Below are positions 56,446 through 64,000 of a DNA stretch of 64,000 nucleotides, in pieces. The notes under the pieces are model-generated. The model searched no databases. It saw nothing but the letters and a program-made list of their open reading frames with translations, and had not been told where the DNA came from. The position numbers were made by a program, and so were the translations under genes. The DNA is from Planctomycetota bacterium (GTDB lineage: Bacteria > Planctomycetota > MHYJ01 > WSZJ01 > JACPWG01), in contig JACPWG010000023.1 in assembly GCA_016197205.1 (NCBI GenBank), positions 62,001 to 126,000 of the forward strand, written 5' to 3'. The number at the start of each line of letters is the position of its first letter. The stretch's first letter is position 1.

Positions 56446-56479
56446 CCGAAATGCGCCGGGCGGCGCGAGGAGGACTCTC

Positions 56480-56743
56480 ATGGATGCAGCGGGCACGGAC
56501 GTCCCGTACCGGACCTACTGGCGGGCCTGGGGGTGCCTCCTGGCGCTCACCCTGGGGATGGTCCTGATCGGCCACCCCGCGGTCCTGCTGGCGGGGATGA
56601 CGCTCAAGGCCGCCATCATCGCCTTCGTGTTCATGCACCTCAAATTCGAGCGGGCGGGGCTCGTCGTTTCGGTGCTGGTGGGCATCTTCGCCACCTCCCT
56701 CGTCCTCTTCCTCCTCCTCATCCCCGATGGGCTGGCGATGTAG
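56480..56743 (+). CDS. Cytochrome c oxidase subunit IV (prokaryotic type)
   Basis: 87 aa, three helices, with the family pattern ALTLGMVLIGH and AAIIAFVFMHLKFER. GAGGAGG precedes ATG 56480. Last clear gene of the oxidase operon. Confidence 0.88.
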   Translation: MDAAGTDVPYRTYWRAWGCLLALTLGMVLIGHPAVLLAGMTLKAAIIAFVFMHLKFERAGLVVSVLVGIFATSLVLFLLLIPDGLAM

Positions 56744-56745
56744 CC

Positions 56746-56989
56746 GTGCAGCAAGTTTTTCGCGTCCCCTCCGCCGTCGGCCTCTCGGTCGCGCTCCTCA
56801 CGCTTGCCGCCCCGGTCGGGCGCGCCTTCGCCGCGGGCTGATGACCCCAGCTCGGGCCCGATCCCGGCGCCCAGCGCCTGGCCGTAGGCTTCAGGCTCGC
56901 CACCGCCCTTCTCGCCCTCATGCCCTTCCTGCTCGTGGCCGCGGTCGCGCTCTGGGTCGGCTGGAGCCGACGAAGAACCGCGGGGGGAT
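56746..56989 (+). pseudogene. Small oxidase-linked membrane protein frame with two TGA codons
   Basis: GTG 56746 opens a 31-codon signal-peptide-like sequence (FRVPSAVGLSVALLTLAAPVGRAFAAG), then TGA TGA at 56839-56844. The same frame continues (PQLGPDPGAQRLAVGFRLATALLALMPFLLVAAVALWVGW is its region) to TGA 56987-56989. The layout signal peptide, short loop, one helix is that of small proteins often found at the end of such operons, so this may be one gene broken by stops. A frameshift is not needed to join the parts. Confidence 0.4.
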
Positions 56990-57315
56990 GACAGCTCCGC
57001 CCGCGCCGCCGCCGGGTCTCAACGACCCGTGAGTGGCGACTCTGCCCACCCGCCTACTTCTTGCTTTCGGCCACTCGTCCACCCTCTCGCCAGACGGGCA
57101 GCATGGACGTGACCACCCTCATCGTGCTTGTCACGGCCGCCGCCCTGCCCAGTATCCCCATGCCGGGGATCGCCCTTCCCCCTCGCGCCACGTTCCTCCC
57201 ACGCGGTCGGCAAGGCGCCAGCCCGTCGGCCCGTTCTGGCCCAGCTCCCGATTCGAGCACGCCAAGTCGCCATCATGCGCGGCGATATTCCAGCGCGCAC
57301 GCCCTCCGACCGTCC
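56990..57315. other. Gene-free stretch
   Basis: 326 bp after the oxidase operon. No repeat family or gene recognised. Confidence 0.5.
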
Positions 57316-57471
57316 CTATCTCACGTGCCTGTCGACAAACGGACGCGGCGTGATGACCTCAATCCCTTTATAGCCCGACGTCCGCCGAAGCGCCTTGTCT
57401 CCGCTGACGATCAGCTTCGTGCGACTTGCAAGAGCACAGGCCAGGAACTTGTCGTCGTCGGGGTCCGTCGT
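57316..57471 (-). pseudogene. VapC-like PIN domain, C-terminal remnant
   Basis: About 51 codons: DPDDDKFLACALAS, LIVSGDKALRR, YKGIEVITPRPFVDRHV. This is the end of a PIN-domain RNase toxin with the late Asp cluster and the VSGDK motif. Upstream, the frame enters repeat DNA of the GTGCAGGGC family (57515-57715), so the N-terminal two thirds and any antitoxin are gone. Confidence 0.75.
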
Positions 57472-57514
57472 GAGCAGGCTGTTCACTTGGGACTGCGGCT
57501 TGAGACCGCTTGGT

Positions 57515-57715
57515 AGCGCCGGGCTTCCTCCTTCGCGCGCGGTGCTTCGGTGGACGGGTCCGGCTTGCACCCGCACCCGCAAGGAGCGTCCGAAGCACTT
57601 CCTCGCTTCCCGTCGAGCCGGCCCCGCACCCAACGGGCTGCGTGACTTCAACCCGAGTTGTCCCGCCGGTGCAGGGCGGAAGCCCTGCACCACAAGGGCT
57701 CGAGGCCGTCGAAGG
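57515..57715. repeat. Dispersed repeat cluster that truncates the PIN gene
   Basis: 57515-57600 matches the reverse strand of 8150-8230, and 57605-57715 matches 245-345. The two sub-elements are adjacent here and lie directly upstream of the PIN remnant. Confidence 0.85.
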
Positions 57716-58125
57716 CGAGCACCTAGAACTTGGCCCCTTTCCGCGCTCGAACCGTTGAGGGTCTGTTCCGCAACAGTCGACTCGTTCACCCACCTTGATT
57801 GGGCCGGCTGGACGGCCTATCCCCCGCTCTTCGCCTCGATTCGGACATGTCTAGTTGAAGTCCGCAGGCATCCATGAAAATCGAACCGGAGATGACGCTT
57901 TTCTTGGGTGTCGCCGCTCGGCGAACACAACTCGGGTAGGCAAGGAGGCAGGGGGGCGGAAGAACTGGGGCTCGGCGGTCATCGTCCCAGGCCTTCGGAG
58001 GGTACAGCGTTCTACCGAATGGGCCGGCGACCCGTCGAGGGGGAGTCCGGCCCGCAGGTCATGGCAGCAACTGTACTCAGGGCTCCGGTCCCGCCGCTTA
58101 TGGGCGACGGGGAATTCCAGCGCAG
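57716..58125. other. Gene-free stretch
   Basis: 410 bp between the repeat cluster and the nucleotidyltransferase gene. Nothing recognised. Confidence 0.5.
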
Positions 58126-58602
58126 CTACTCCGTGCTCGGCGCAGCGCCCCGTCTACGAACGATCTCTTCCAGGGAAGCGACATCCGCGAGGTCGCGAGG
58201 TCGCGCGGCGGCCCTTTTCGCTCGGATCAGGTCCGCGATGTCGAGCAGCCACACGGGGACATCGTCGTAGGCCGCGGCGCTCTTGCGAGCCCAGGCTCCG
58301 TCCCAATCGAGCCCGGTCGGTCGGGTGAGGATGTCGATGCGGTTCGGCGGCACCCCAAGCATGAGGACCTTCGTCTTCGTCGCCAGTTCGTCGACGGAAA
58401 GGCCGGTTGTCGGGAAGCCGAACTCGCGGATGGCCAGGAGTAGGGAAACGAGATTCTCCCGGACGGGGCGGACCCAGACATCCAGGTCCTTCGTCGCCCT
58501 CGGCGGCGCATGGTAGTTGTACGCGACCCCGCCGATCAGGAGGTACTCAACTCTCCCCGAGTTCAACGACGCGAAGAACTCTCTGAAGTCCGGGTTCCAC
58601 AA
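58126..58602 (-). CDS. Nucleotidyltransferase-like toxin/antitoxin module protein
   Basis: 158 aa from a TTG read as Met: WNPDFREFFASLNSGRVEYLLIGGVA at the start, then PPRATKDLDVWVRP, with the GG and D-x-D of the minimal nucleotidyltransferase fold, and LLDIADLIRAKRAAARPRDLADV at the C terminus. Members of this group accompany a small partner and are thought to act as MNT/AbiEii-type modules. The first 56 nt overlap the partner gene in another frame. Confidence 0.78.
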   Translation of the reverse strand: MWNPDFREFFASLNSGRVEYLLIGGVAYNYHAPPRATKDLDVWVRPVRENLVSLLLAIREFGFPTTGLSVDELATKTKVLMLGVPPNRIDILTRPTGLDWDGAWARKSAAAYDDVPVWLLDIADLIRAKRAAARPRDLADVASLEEIVRRRGAAPSTE

Positions 58603-58741
58603 CGCCGAACGCCTCCATTCGCATCCCCTCGCCGATGCGCATCCGTTCCTCACCGGACAGCGCGAGCCAGTCGTCCAAATCCGCGGCGTCGGCCGCGGCG
58701 AAGTCATCGAATACTCGCACGACGCGTTTCATGCGTTCCAT
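58547..58741 (-). CDS. Small partner protein of the nucleotidyltransferase
   Basis: 64 aa: MKRVVRVFDDF, acidic ADAADLDDWLALSGEERM, and the C terminus LQRVLRVVELGES. As I recall it, this follows the pattern of small proteins encoded just before such nucleotidyltransferases (RVxRxFxxxEEA start and RVYRVVxLxxS end). GGAG precedes ATG 58741. The last 56 nt are read in a second frame as the start of the nucleotidyltransferase. Confidence 0.65.
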   Translation of the reverse strand: MERMKRVVRVFDDFAAADAADLDDWLALSGEERMRIGEGMRMEAFGVVEPGLQRVLRVVELGES

Positions 58742-59030
58742 GCGCTCGTCTCCTCAGCGGAAGCCAACGCGTGCATCCTACTCCGTCGGGAGGGCCGCGT
58801 CAATTCGAACCTGTCGGCTGTGCCGAGCGCTTCCCAGCACGCGCAGGGGCTCAGCGGCGCCGCAGGCACGACACGGGCGGCGCTCGTCCTGCGCGGCTGC
58901 CGCACGCGATCGGTCGACCGCTTTCACGTCCAGGTCCACGCCCCCGACGACGCCGTCCGGCCCTGGCCGCGGCCCCGACGCGCTGCGCTCCGCTCCGCTT
59001 CTGCTCCGGGCCGTTCCCCGGCGCGTCTCC
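58742..59030. other. Gene-free gap
   Basis: 289 bp between the small partner gene and the end of the lipoxygenase gene; nothing recognised. Confidence 0.5.
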
Positions 59031-60665
59031 TCACGTCGCGATGCTCTGCGAGATCTGCCGCGGATCGAGGTACGTGTACGGGACCGCCAGGCCGCGGTTG
59101 CGTTCCGCGATGACCGCGGACACCGAAGCCAACCGCGCGCGGAAGGCCGCCGCGAACTCCCTCACCTGCGGGTGGCCGGCAAAGAAATTCTCCGAGTACG
59201 CGCCGAGCGGCTGCTCCGTGGGCTGACTGAGCATGTGCACCATCGCGATCTGCTCGCTGGCCCGCAGAAACGTCGGGAGGGTCTTCACCAGGTCAAGCTC
59301 GGTCAGCTCGGCCTTGGTCCGCGGCGGAGGCATCTGGAGCGAACCCGGCGTGTTCGGCACGTACCCGAAGTAATCGAATTGTCCGTTGTTGACCGAGGCA
59401 TGCTCCGCGCTGGCGGTGAAGAGCACCTGGGTCAGGAGCTGCACGACCTCCGCCTGCGTCCGAAGCACGCCGTTCCCGGGCAGGCCCTTGAGCCCGCAAG
59501 CGTCCGGGTCCGTCAGCTCCCGCACCCAGCCCTGCAACTCGCCGTCGGCCGCAACGTCTTCCGGCGTTCGATAAAAGGAACGCACGAAGGAGGTCACGAA
59601 CTCCTGGATCGCGTCCCACACGCGGAGCGCGTCGTCGCGGTAGTGATAGCCCGGCAGCGTGCCGACGTCGTCCACGCCGCGGGCACGCAGGTCCGCACGG
59701 AGGTCGAAGCGCTCGAAGGTCCACTGGGCGAACGCGCGCTTGACCAGCTCGACGCAGCCGTCGTAGCCCGGGGCCATGGTCTTGTCGATCGGGCCCCCGG
59801 GGACCAGAAGCTGCGTGCGTGCGGCGTTGTTGATGACGAGGGTGAACCAGAAGTGCGGGGCCAGGAGTTCGTGCACCGGATGGCGCTCGGAGAGCCGGCG
59901 GCGCGCGGCGACCCAGAACACCTCCATCACGAGGTGGGTCCGCTGCAGGTGCGACGCCATCTCATGGTACGAAGCGTCGGCGACCTGCACGTAGGTCTTG
60001 GCCGCGAGCCAGAGCCAGGGCGGGTCTTTCGGCGTGAAGATCGGCCCCGCGGCGGGAGTCTGGCCAAGCTGCACCGCGATGGGCAGGAGGCGACCCACCT
60101 CGTCCACGCGCAGCAGGCACATCGCCGCGGGCAGGTAGCAGCCCGGTTTCACGGGCAGCCCCTCCAGGATCCGGTAGTCCAGGAAATACAGGCGCCCCCG
60201 CTCCGCCTCGGAGGCCAGCGTCGCGCCGGCCGGCAAGAGCCCCCGCACGTCCGCGTCCGTCACCGGGAAGTTCTCCGGCAGGCGACGGCACCTCTCGACG
60301 AGCACGGGGTTCACGCCCGCGAGCCGTTGCCGGCCGAACTCCTCGTCGGTCCGCCAACGCTTGCTCACCCTGGGGACCTCGCGCCCCGGGTACAGGTCAT
60401 CGAACTTGACCAGGCTGTTGTGCGCCCGGACGTCGAGCAGCTCCCGGAAGCCCCCCAACCCCAGATTGGTGACCGTGCCCGCGAGGTCGGCGTACATCGC
60501 GAGCTTGTGCGCGCCCCCCTCGCTTTCGGCCTTCGGCAGCGTCGCGAGAAACGGGGGCAGACCGGACGCGTAGACGAACGCGTACTCCGCGCGGCGGAGC
60601 TCCAGCTCCCGATTCCTTTGCCGCCTCCCGTCCACGTCTTCCCTCTGGGGCAATTGCACCGCCAT
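59031..60665 (-). CDS. Lipoxygenase
   Basis: 544 aa, catalytic domain only (no PLAT domain). Iron ligands by motif: H234 and H239 in DASYHEMASHLQRTH, H422 and N426 in EHASVNNGQF, and the C-terminal carboxylate. AAKTYVQVAD and LLAPHFWFTLVINNAART are further family motifs. It should oxygenate a polyunsaturated fatty acid. The C terminus is QSIAT, ending in Thr where nearly all lipoxygenases end in Ile; the main-chain carboxylate could still bind iron. GGGAGG lies 7 nt before ATG 60665. No signal peptide seen. Divergent from the radical SAM gene. Confidence 0.9.
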   Translation of the reverse strand: MAVQLPQREDVDGRRQRNRELELRRAEYAFVYASGLPPFLATLPKAESEGGAHKLAMYADLAGTVTNLGLGGFRELLDVRAHNSLVKFDDLYPGREVPRVSKRWRTDEEFGRQRLAGVNPVLVERCRRLPENFPVTDADVRGLLPAGATLASEAERGRLYFLDYRILEGLPVKPGCYLPAAMCLLRVDEVGRLLPIAVQLGQTPAAGPIFTPKDPPWLWLAAKTYVQVADASYHEMASHLQRTHLVMEVFWVAARRRLSERHPVHELLAPHFWFTLVINNAARTQLLVPGGPIDKTMAPGYDGCVELVKRAFAQWTFERFDLRADLRARGVDDVGTLPGYHYRDDALRVWDAIQEFVTSFVRSFYRTPEDVAADGELQGWVRELTDPDACGLKGLPGNGVLRTQAEVVQLLTQVLFTASAEHASVNNGQFDYFGYVPNTPGSLQMPPPRTKAELTELDLVKTLPTFLRASEQIAMVHMLSQPTEQPLGAYSENFFAGHPQVREFAAAFRARLASVSAVIAERNRGLAVPYTYLDPRQISQSIAT

Positions 60666-61254
60666 GGCCCTGCCTCCCAAAAAAAACAGGTTCGACCGTG
60701 GTTGCTGCGAGTGGCCCTTCAACTTCGATTCGCCGGGTTCCCGTAGGGGCGCCCCTTGTGGGCGCTCTACAGTGGACGACCCGTCCGAGACCCGGGCGGG
60801 CACAAGGCCCGCCCGTACGCTTCGAGGCTGCCCCACAGGATCCTCGGTGAAGGCCCACGAGCCGCGCTTGGGACCTCGAACTACCAGGGCTTGCGCAGGG
60901 CGGGCGGACGCGGACAAATCCACACCCCGCGCCGGAAAAGTCCGCGCGTCGGCGCCGGCAACGGACCCGCGGGATCCATTGCGCCCGGACCGGCCGGTGG
61001 GGGGCCCGTCCTCCGACTCCGCGAAAACACTGGGTTTCCGAAGTCGTGGGGGGAAAGGGCGGCGACCAGGTCCGGTCGCGCCGCAACGGCCTATCGCAAT
61101 TCGAGGGCCCCGCGACCGGTCGTCGCGCGGGCGCGTCGGCATGCCGCCGCAAGTGCGGCCCGCCTCCTCCTGCCGGCTTTTTTTCTTGCTTCGGCGGGGC
61201 ATCCTGCTAGGATACGCCGACTTCGCCCCACCCCGCCAGCGAGAGGAGAATTTC
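60666..61254. other. Divergent intergenic region, lipoxygenase and radical SAM genes
   Basis: 589 bp. At 60743-60819 two hairpins lie side by side (GTAGGGGCGCCCC...GGGCGCTCTAC and CGGGCGGGCACAAGGCCCGC). The right end holds the radical SAM promoter at 61186-61213. No gene. Confidence 0.65.
61186..61213 (+). promoter_or_regulatory. Promoter of the radical SAM gene
   Basis: TTGCTT, 16 bp, TAGGAT (61208-61213), about 40 nt before ATG 61255. Confidence 0.5.
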
Positions 61255-62223
61255 ATGGGCCACCCACTCGCCCCGACCGAGATGATCGCCGGGGCCAAGA
61301 AGATGGCGCGCTACCTCGCCTTCGGCGGGATGCAGTTCGTCAACCTCGAGGTCACGCTCCGCTGCAACGCGAAGTGCGACTTCTGCCCGTATTGGCACAC
61401 GAAGGCCGAGTCGAAGCTCGACAGCTACGTGCCGATCCTCAAGAAGTTCGACCCCATGTACGTGGGGATCACGGGCGGCGAGCCGCTCCTCCGCAAGGAC
61501 ATCACCAAGATCATCCGCGACATCCGCGAGAACCTCGACTTCATCTGGATCGGCCTCATCACGCACGGCCAACTCCTCACCGTGGACAAGGCGGTCGAGA
61601 TGGAGCAGGCCGGGCTCGACGAACTGGCGATCTCGCTCGACTACATGGACGAGCGACACGACAAGGTCCGCGGCATCCCCGGCCTCTTCCACCACATCGC
61701 GGACGTCGCCCCCAAGCTCGCGGCCCGCGGCATGGACGTGAAGTTCAATTCGATCATCATGCGGGAGAACTTCCGCGAGATGCCCGCCTTCGCGCGCAAG
61801 GCCGCGGAATGGGGCGTGCGCGTCTCCTTCACCTGCTACAACGAGTGGAAGGTGGGGAACGTGGACCATCGCGTCCAGGCCGAAGAGATGCACGAACTGC
61901 GTGAGGTCCTGCGCGAGCTGAAGCACCTGAAGCGCACGCTCGGCAACATTTCGTCGAGCGAGCACTACCTGGACCGCATGCCCGAGTTCTTCGAGCGGCG
62001 TGCGATCGGCGGGTGCACCGCGGGCCTCAACTGGCTGCAGATCACGCCCGACGGCTACATCCGGCGCTGCCCCGATCTCCCCATCGAAGGCCACTGGACG
62101 CAGATCGAACGGCATCACTTCCGGAAGACGGATTGCACGAAATGCTGGTATGCGTGCCGCGCGGACGGGCAGCAGCCGATGACCCCGCGGCGGATCCTCA
62201 ACGAGGCGCGGGGCGTGCTGTAG
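61255..62223 (+). CDS. Radical SAM enzyme with SPASM/twitch-like C-terminal cysteines
   Basis: 322 aa. The [4Fe-4S] cluster site is C37-x3-C41-x2-C44 (CNAKCDFC). GITGGEPLLRKD follows. C254, C272, C294, C297 and C301 form a C-terminal cluster pattern (ITPDGYIRRCPD, CTKCWYAC) as in SPASM/twitch proteins, suggesting one auxiliary cluster. AGAGGAG precedes ATG 61255. Substrate unknown; no peptide precursor gene is visible next to it. Confidence 0.9.
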   Translation: MGHPLAPTEMIAGAKKMARYLAFGGMQFVNLEVTLRCNAKCDFCPYWHTKAESKLDSYVPILKKFDPMYVGITGGEPLLRKDITKIIRDIRENLDFIWIGLITHGQLLTVDKAVEMEQAGLDELAISLDYMDERHDKVRGIPGLFHHIADVAPKLAARGMDVKFNSIIMRENFREMPAFARKAAEWGVRVSFTCYNEWKVGNVDHRVQAEEMHELREVLRELKHLKRTLGNISSSEHYLDRMPEFFERRAIGGCTAGLNWLQITPDGYIRRCPDLPIEGHWTQIERHHFRKTDCTKCWYACRADGQQPMTPRRILNEARGVL

Positions 62224-62497
62224 GATTGCTGATTTTGGATTGCTGATTGCTGATTGACGGCGATCCTGAGCTTGCCCCCACGTCGGCAGTGCAGGGCGGA
62301 AGCCCGGCACCACAGGGGCTGCACGATCCTCCACCCCCAGTCGAAGGCCTCCCGGTACCGTGCGCCCCCGCCCCGCATCCGAACGTCAACCGTCGGTCGC
62401 CGGCCTCCCGGCTTTGTGGTGCAGGGCTTCCGCCCTGCACTCGAACGATATCCGAACCGCAACCGAGGGTCGGTGCCCCTCCCTCCGGCCGCGCGCT
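62224..62497. repeat. Repeat-filled gap
   Basis: Starts with GATTGCTGATT units (62222-62258). GTGCAGGGCGGAAGCC (62289-62304) and, inverted, GTGCAGGGCTTCCGCCCTGC (62418-62437) enclose about 110 bp, giving another element of the GTGCAGGGC family. Confidence 0.8.
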
Positions 62498-62947
62498 TCA
62501 CTTCTCCCGCAGCGTGGACAGATACTCGATCACCTGCTCCCGCTCCTCGTCCGTCATCGGGATCGGCGGCATCCGGACGAACGGGTAGAGCTTCTTGTCG
62601 ATGCCCGGGTTCTTCTCCGGATCCTTGATGTGCTCCCGGAAGAACGTCTTCGCCCCCTCGAGGCTGCCCTGCAGCTTCGTGTACCTCGTGGCCACCAGGG
62701 TCAGGTCCGGGGCGTTCTGCCCCCCCCAGCCGTCGACCATGTGGCAACTCTTGCACCCAAGCGTCTTGAAGAGCTGCCTCCCGCCTTCCACGCCCGGCGG
62801 CAGCGCGCTCCCGCCGAACGCGGTGAGCGGCGGCGACGGCGACGGCGGCTTCGCGACCGGCCCGGCGGCGGGCTTGTCGCAGCCGGCCCCGCCCGCGACA
62901 ACGAGCACAAGCAGGACGACCGCCCGCGGGAAACGCGACACCTTCAT
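62498..62947 (-). CDS. Lipoprotein c-type cytochrome
   Basis: 149 aa. Signal peptide with lipobox ending AGGAGC (Cys23), Pro/Ser spacer, then a mono-haem domain with CKSCH (C65-x2-C68-H69) and a likely axial Met in RMPPIPMTDEE. Ends YLSTLREK. A membrane-tethered electron carrier, possibly for the oxidase encoded at 52.5-56.7 kb. Confidence 0.9.
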   Translation of the reverse strand: MKVSRFPRAVVLLVLVVAGGAGCDKPAAGPVAKPPSPSPPLTAFGGSALPPGVEGGRQLFKTLGCKSCHMVDGWGGQNAPDLTLVATRYTKLQGSLEGAKTFFREHIKDPEKNPGIDKKLYPFVRMPPIPMTDEEREQVIEYLSTLREK

Positions 62948-63019
62948 GACGCCTCCGGAAAAAGCCCCCCCGGCCGCGCATTTTGACATCCGCCCGCGCG
63001 CGACGTCAAGGAGGATCCC

Positions 63020-64000
63020 GTGCCTATGACCGCCGCTCAGCTCGCCGCCTGCATCGCGGAACTGGCGCCCCGGCTCGCCGGCGCGCGCCTGGACGCCGTT
63101 CTCCAACCCGCCGAACACGAGGTCGTCCTCGTCTTCTTCCGGCGCGAGACGTCCGAGACCTCCACGCTTCTCCTTTCCACCCACCCGCGCTTCGCCCGCG
63201 CCCACCTCCTCGCGCACAAGCCCCAGGCGCCGGTCTCCCCGCCGCGCTTCTGCCAGTACCTCCGCGCCCACCTCGTGAACGCACGCGTCCTCTCCCTAGG
63301 GCAAACACCTGAGGAGGCGCTGCTCCGGCTCGATTTCGTCGCCCGCGACGACGACGGCCGGGAGTCGCGCCCCGCGCTCCTCGCGGAGCTCTTCGGACGA
63401 ACCCCGAACGTCATCTTCGTCGACGAGTCGGGCGTCATCCGCGACGCGCTCCATCACGAGCGCGAAGGCCGGCGTCCCGTGCTGCCCGGCGCGGCCTACG
63501 TCCCGTGGCCGAAACCCCCGCCCCGCTCTCTGCCGGCCGGCGCCACCGCGTCCGCGCCCTCCGTCGACCCCGTCGACGACCTGCACCGAGCGCGCGGACT
63601 CTCCTGGAACGAGGCGGCCGAGCTGTTCCTCGGCGAGGCCGAGCGCGCCTGGGAAGTCGAGCGGCGGCGCGTCGACCTCGCCCGCCGCATCGCGCGCTGG
63701 AAAAAGCGGCTCGCCTCCACGCTCGCCTCGCTCGCCCGCGCCGAGGTCGAAGCCGGCGGCGCCGACGAAGACCTGCGCCGCGGGGAACTGGTCAAGGCGA
63801 ACCTCTTCCGGATCCGCACCGGCGACGAAGAGGTCGAGGTCGAGGACTTCTACCAGCCGGAGCTCCCGCGCGTCCGCCTCCCGCTTCAGAAGAACCTGGA
63901 CGGGAAAGCGAACGCCGAGCGCTACTTTCATCGGTACCGGAAACGGAAGCTGGCGATCGAGGGGATCGCGCGGCGCAAGGCGGACGTGGAGCGGCAGCTC
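63020..64000 (+). CDS. rqcH: RqcH/NFACT family protein, 3' end outside the window
   Basis: 327 codons are visible. NFACT-N domain: LAACIAELAPRLAGARLDAVLQP, LLLSTHPRFARAHL, PPRFCQYLRAHLVNARV, LAELFGRTPNVIFVD. Then the coiled-coil region (RRVDLARRIARWKKRLASTLASL) and LQKNLDGKANAERYFHRYRK. In bacteria RqcH binds obstructed 50S subunits and adds Ala tails to stalled chains. AAGGAGG is 5 nt before GTG 63020; ATG 63026 is the alternative. Confidence 0.9.
   Translation, partial: MPMTAAQLAACIAELAPRLAGARLDAVLQPAEHEVVLVFFRRETSETSTLLLSTHPRFARAHLLAHKPQAPVSPPRFCQYLRAHLVNARVLSLGQTPEEALLRLDFVARDDDGRESRPALLAELFGRTPNVIFVDESGVIRDALHHEREGRRPVLPGAAYVPWPKPPPRSLPAGATASAPSVDPVDDLHRARGLSWNEAAELFLGEAERAWEVERRRVDLARRIARWKKRLASTLASLARAEVEAGGADEDLRRGELVKANLFRIRTGDEEVEVEDFYQPELPRVRLPLQKNLDGKANAERYFHRYRKRKLAIEGIARRKADVERQL

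Overview
The window is about 64 kb of very GC-rich bacterial chromosome with about 45 genes and many gene-free gaps of 0.3-1.1 kb filled with dispersed repeats. Planctomycetota is my best guess for the source. The reasons are eukaryote-like Ser/Thr kinases fused to TPR or formylglycine-type (FGE-sulfatase) domains, a GldA/GldF/GldG plus DUF4340 export cluster, an accB-accC-AmaP block, a prepilin-like protein, and WD40/HEAT/TPR scaffold proteins. This rests on family knowledge; no rRNA is present to confirm it. I see no tRNA, rRNA or CRISPR array.

Layout. 0.5-7.7 kb: benzoate-CoA-ligase-like enzyme, divergent from a creatininase-like hydrolase, a giant kinase-TPR protein and an Fpg glycosylase. 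8.5-16.4 kb: kinase-FGE protein, WD40-HEAT protein, GT87 membrane glycosyltransferase, methyltransferase, DUF188 protein. 16.4-20.2 kb: rlmN operon and an orphan dnaK. 20.5-26.7 kb: Gld-type ABC transporter with its auxiliary proteins. 27.3-31.4 kb: pseudouridine synthase, accB-accC, AmaP-like protein, SCP2 protein. 31.5-32.7 kb: small cassette with a nonsense-broken DUF7689 gene between 51-bp direct repeats. 32.9-39.0 kb: TPR protein, rpmB with a coupled 31-residue basic peptide, HEAT protein, REC-DHp regulator, TPR lipoprotein-like secreted protein, hexapeptide acyltransferase. 39.7-46.7 kb: enoyl-reductase-like SDR, two GT39-type membrane glycosyltransferases, PilZ protein, methyltransferase. 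46.8-49 kb: an NrfD remnant, a prepilin-like gene broken by TGA, a zinc-ribbon membrane protein. 50.0-56.7 kb: BoxB-like diiron protein, cupredoxin and a cytochrome c oxidase operon (II, I, two III-like, IV). 57-58.7 kb: a PIN-toxin remnant and a nucleotidyltransferase/small-protein pair overlapping out of frame. 59-64 kb: bacterial lipoxygenase divergent from a radical SAM enzyme, a c-type cytochrome lipoprotein, and the start of an RqcH/NFACT gene.

Together the genes point to an aerobic or microaerobic bacterium (oxidase, lipoxygenase, diiron oxygenase-like protein) with kinase-based signalling and ordinary housekeeping. The most unusual layer is the repeats. Several short families with terminal inverted repeats occur in both orientations, some nested, and they sit next to broken genes (VapC-like, NrfD-like, DUF7689, prepilin). 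Several start codons were moved from the longest possible frame using Shine-Dalgarno positions, 4-bp overlaps or the edge of a repeat; each case is noted in the entries.
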